A stretch of 64,000 nucleotides of DNA from Limisphaerales bacterium. GTDB taxonomy: Bacteria > Verrucomicrobiota > Verrucomicrobiia > Limisphaerales > AAA164-E04. The DNA is taken from positions 41,888 to 105,887 of the forward strand of contig JAMASS010000016.1 of the NCBI GenBank assembly GCA_024761205.1, in the 5' to 3' direction. This document shows, one piece after another, positions 62,584 through 64,000 of this stretch (position 1 is its first letter; each line of letters opens with the position of its first letter). The notes under the pieces are model-generated. The model saw only the letters and a list, made by a program, of their open reading frames with translations. It was not told where the DNA came from and searched no databases. Both the position numbers and the translations under genes were made by a program.

Positions 62584-63825
62584 ATGACGAGAGCGGAAAT
62601 CAAAGAGAGCTTTTTGATGGCACTGGACGCCTTGCGGGCCAATAAGGTTCGCTCTGCCCTGACTCTGTTGGGCATCCTGGTTGGGGTTTTCTCCATTATC
62701 CTGGTAATGACGGCGATTCGGGTGATGCAGGAGAGCGTGGAATCGAGCCTGAGCCAGCTGGGGGCAAATACGTTTCAGATTCAGAAGTGGCCGAGCTTGA
62801 GAGTCGGGGGTGGTGAACGGGATTGGCAGAAGTATTTTCGGCGTAAGAACCTCACATACGAGGATGCGCAAACGCTGGCCGAACGTCTCACCCTGGCCAA
62901 GCATATCGGTGTGGATGAAGGGCTTTGGACGGCTGAGGTCATTTCGGACTACGAACAAACCAATCCGGATGTTCGGCTGCGAGGCACGACCCCCGATACC
63001 TTTCCGGGGAAGAACTGGGTAATCGAAAAGGGGCGAGCGCTCTTGGATGCGGATTTGGATGGCAATCGGCGAGTCTGTGTGTTGGGCGCGCCGGTGGCTA
63101 AAAAAGTTTTCCCGTTTGGATCGGCTATCGGGCAGCCGATCAAATTTCATGGCATTACTTACATGGTGGTGGGTGTATTGGAGGACATGGGAAATTCTTT
63201 CGGGAGTGAGCAAGGGAACTTCGTTTTGATTCCCCTCACGACGGGGCTCAATCGATATGGTTGGAAGCGGAGTTTGGATTTTGTGATTCAAGCTCCGGAT
63301 CAAGCCACCTTTGAAGAGGTGCAACTGCAGGCGCGCGGTATCTTACGGACGATCCGAAAAGTAACACCGGGTGAAGAAGATGATTTTGATATCGTCTCTA
63401 ATGACTCACTGATCACCCAATTCCGAACCGTCACCCTAGCGGTTCGGGGAGGAGCTGCGGCGGTGAGCTCGATTTCGTTGGTTGTGGCTGGAATCGGTAT
63501 CATGAATATCATGCTGGTGTCGGTGACGGAACGAACCCGTGAGATCGGGGTGCGCCGAGCGGTCGGTGCCAAGAAGAAGAATATTCTGCTTCAGTTTATT
63601 ATCGAGGCGGTTGTCTTGTGCCAAGTGGGTGGGGTGATCGGTGTTATTCTGGGAATCCTTGGCGGTAATGTTACCTCCGTATTGATGAAGCTGCCGCCGA
63701 GTATTCCACTGGATTGGGCGCTATATGGTGTTCTGATCTGTTCGGCGGTTGGCGTGGTTTTCGGCACTTATCCGGCCTACACGGCAGCTCACATTAATCC
63801 GATCGACGCACTGCGCTATGAATAG
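62584..63825 (+). CDS. MacB-type ABC permease 2
   Basis: 413 residues with the same architecture as its neighbour: 'ALDALRANKVRSALTLLGIL' leading into the first helix, a periplasmic domain containing 'IKFHGITYMVVGVLEDMGNS', and C-terminal 'VVAGIGIMNIMLVSVTERTR', 'EIGVRRAVGAKKKNILLQFI', 'AHINPIDALRYE'. The two permeases are clearly paralogous but diverged, so the pump is likely an asymmetric heterodimer unlike the MacB homodimer. The remaining 175 bases of the window after its stop hold nothing recognised. Confidence 0.93.
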   Translation: MTRAEIKESFLMALDALRANKVRSALTLLGILVGVFSIILVMTAIRVMQESVESSLSQLGANTFQIQKWPSLRVGGGERDWQKYFRRKNLTYEDAQTLAERLTLAKHIGVDEGLWTAEVISDYEQTNPDVRLRGTTPDTFPGKNWVIEKGRALLDADLDGNRRVCVLGAPVAKKVFPFGSAIGQPIKFHGITYMVVGVLEDMGNSFGSEQGNFVLIPLTTGLNRYGWKRSLDFVIQAPDQATFEEVQLQARGILRTIRKVTPGEEDDFDIVSNDSLITQFRTVTLAVRGGAAAVSSISLVVAGIGIMNIMLVSVTERTREIGVRRAVGAKKKNILLQFIIEAVVLCQVGGVIGVILGILGGNVTSVLMKLPPSIPLDWALYGVLICSAVGVVFGTYPAYTAAHINPIDALRYE

Positions 63826-64000
63826 GCGCGAGTAGCCGGCGCGTTATACGAGAGGGGGTTGGCAGACGGTGGCGCCCTGGGGTGGTTCTCACTCGCCTAG
63901 GGGAAGCTAAAGTGGCGCAGCCGCGCTCCAAAACCTCGCGACATCTCATGGGGCGCTCAATAATTTTGAAATTGTTACGGGCGATTTGGCGATCAAGGGG

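Overview
The window reads as chromosomal DNA from a member of the Verrucomicrobiota or a close PVC-superphylum relative. The evidence is a living DUF1549/DUF1553 plus DUF1501 gene pair, a CxxCH heme-type dehydrogenase at the left edge, relics of more genes of these types, a fused LpxC-FabZ enzyme for lipid A synthesis (so an outer membrane with LPS), and several GTG or TTG starts with weak Shine-Dalgarno sequences. No species can be named from sequence alone. The housekeeping genes are intact, so the many broken genes between them look like real decay and not poor sequence.

Layout. 1-5 kb: an edge-truncated PVC heme/dehydrogenase-type protein, a primary-like sigma factor and a secreted prenyltransferase-repeat protein, all on the minus strand. 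5-10 kb: rpsO, pnp (with a strong leader hairpin), lpxC-fabZ and lpxA on the plus strand. 10.2-17.3 kb: a restriction-modification-like defence locus made of an excisionase-type HTH reading frame broken by one base, a PLD-SNF2 helicase and an Eco57I-like adenine methyltransferase that overlaps the helicase by ATGA. 17.3-26.4 kb: an accessory graveyard with a frameshifted IS1595-type transposase, a small ORF found twice in the tract, a broken HEAT-repeat gene, tRNA-Tyr(GTA), about 5 kb of shattered genes (carboxypeptidase-regulatory-like repeats, class III cyclase, Ig/cadherin-like repeat) and one intact secreted protein of unknown role beside an IS-like end.

26.4-32.2 kb: core genes rph, prmA, a small basic protein with a clear terminator, a Fur-family regulator, glyQS and mogA. 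32.5-34.4 kb: relics of a DNA methyltransferase and of a DUF1501/DUF1800 pair. 34.8-42.4 kb: a promoter whose spacer is a perfect 14-bp palindrome, followed by a YHS protein, a TVP38-oxidoreductase fusion, gdhA, an acetolactate-synthase-like ThDP enzyme and an aldehyde dehydrogenase. 42.4-46.2 kb: a malic enzyme relic, then grpE-dnaJ-rsmE behind a heat-shock-like promoter. 46.4-50.5 kb: a lipoprotein and a 2-Cys peroxiredoxin, then 2.7 kb without convincing genes except a compact candidate small RNA with its own promoter and terminator. 50.5-58.2 kb: the DUF1553-DUF1501 operon, heme-protein relics, tRNA-Gln(TTG), an RDD membrane protein and a PD40 relic. 58.4-63.8 kb: a Yip1-like membrane protein followed by a MacAB-type export operon with adaptor, ATPase and two permeases.

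The most interesting parts are the HTH/PLD-helicase/methyltransferase locus, the small ORF associated with IS1595-type remnants, the candidate small RNA near 48.4 kb, and the operator-promoter at 34.84 kb whose repressor is not in the window.
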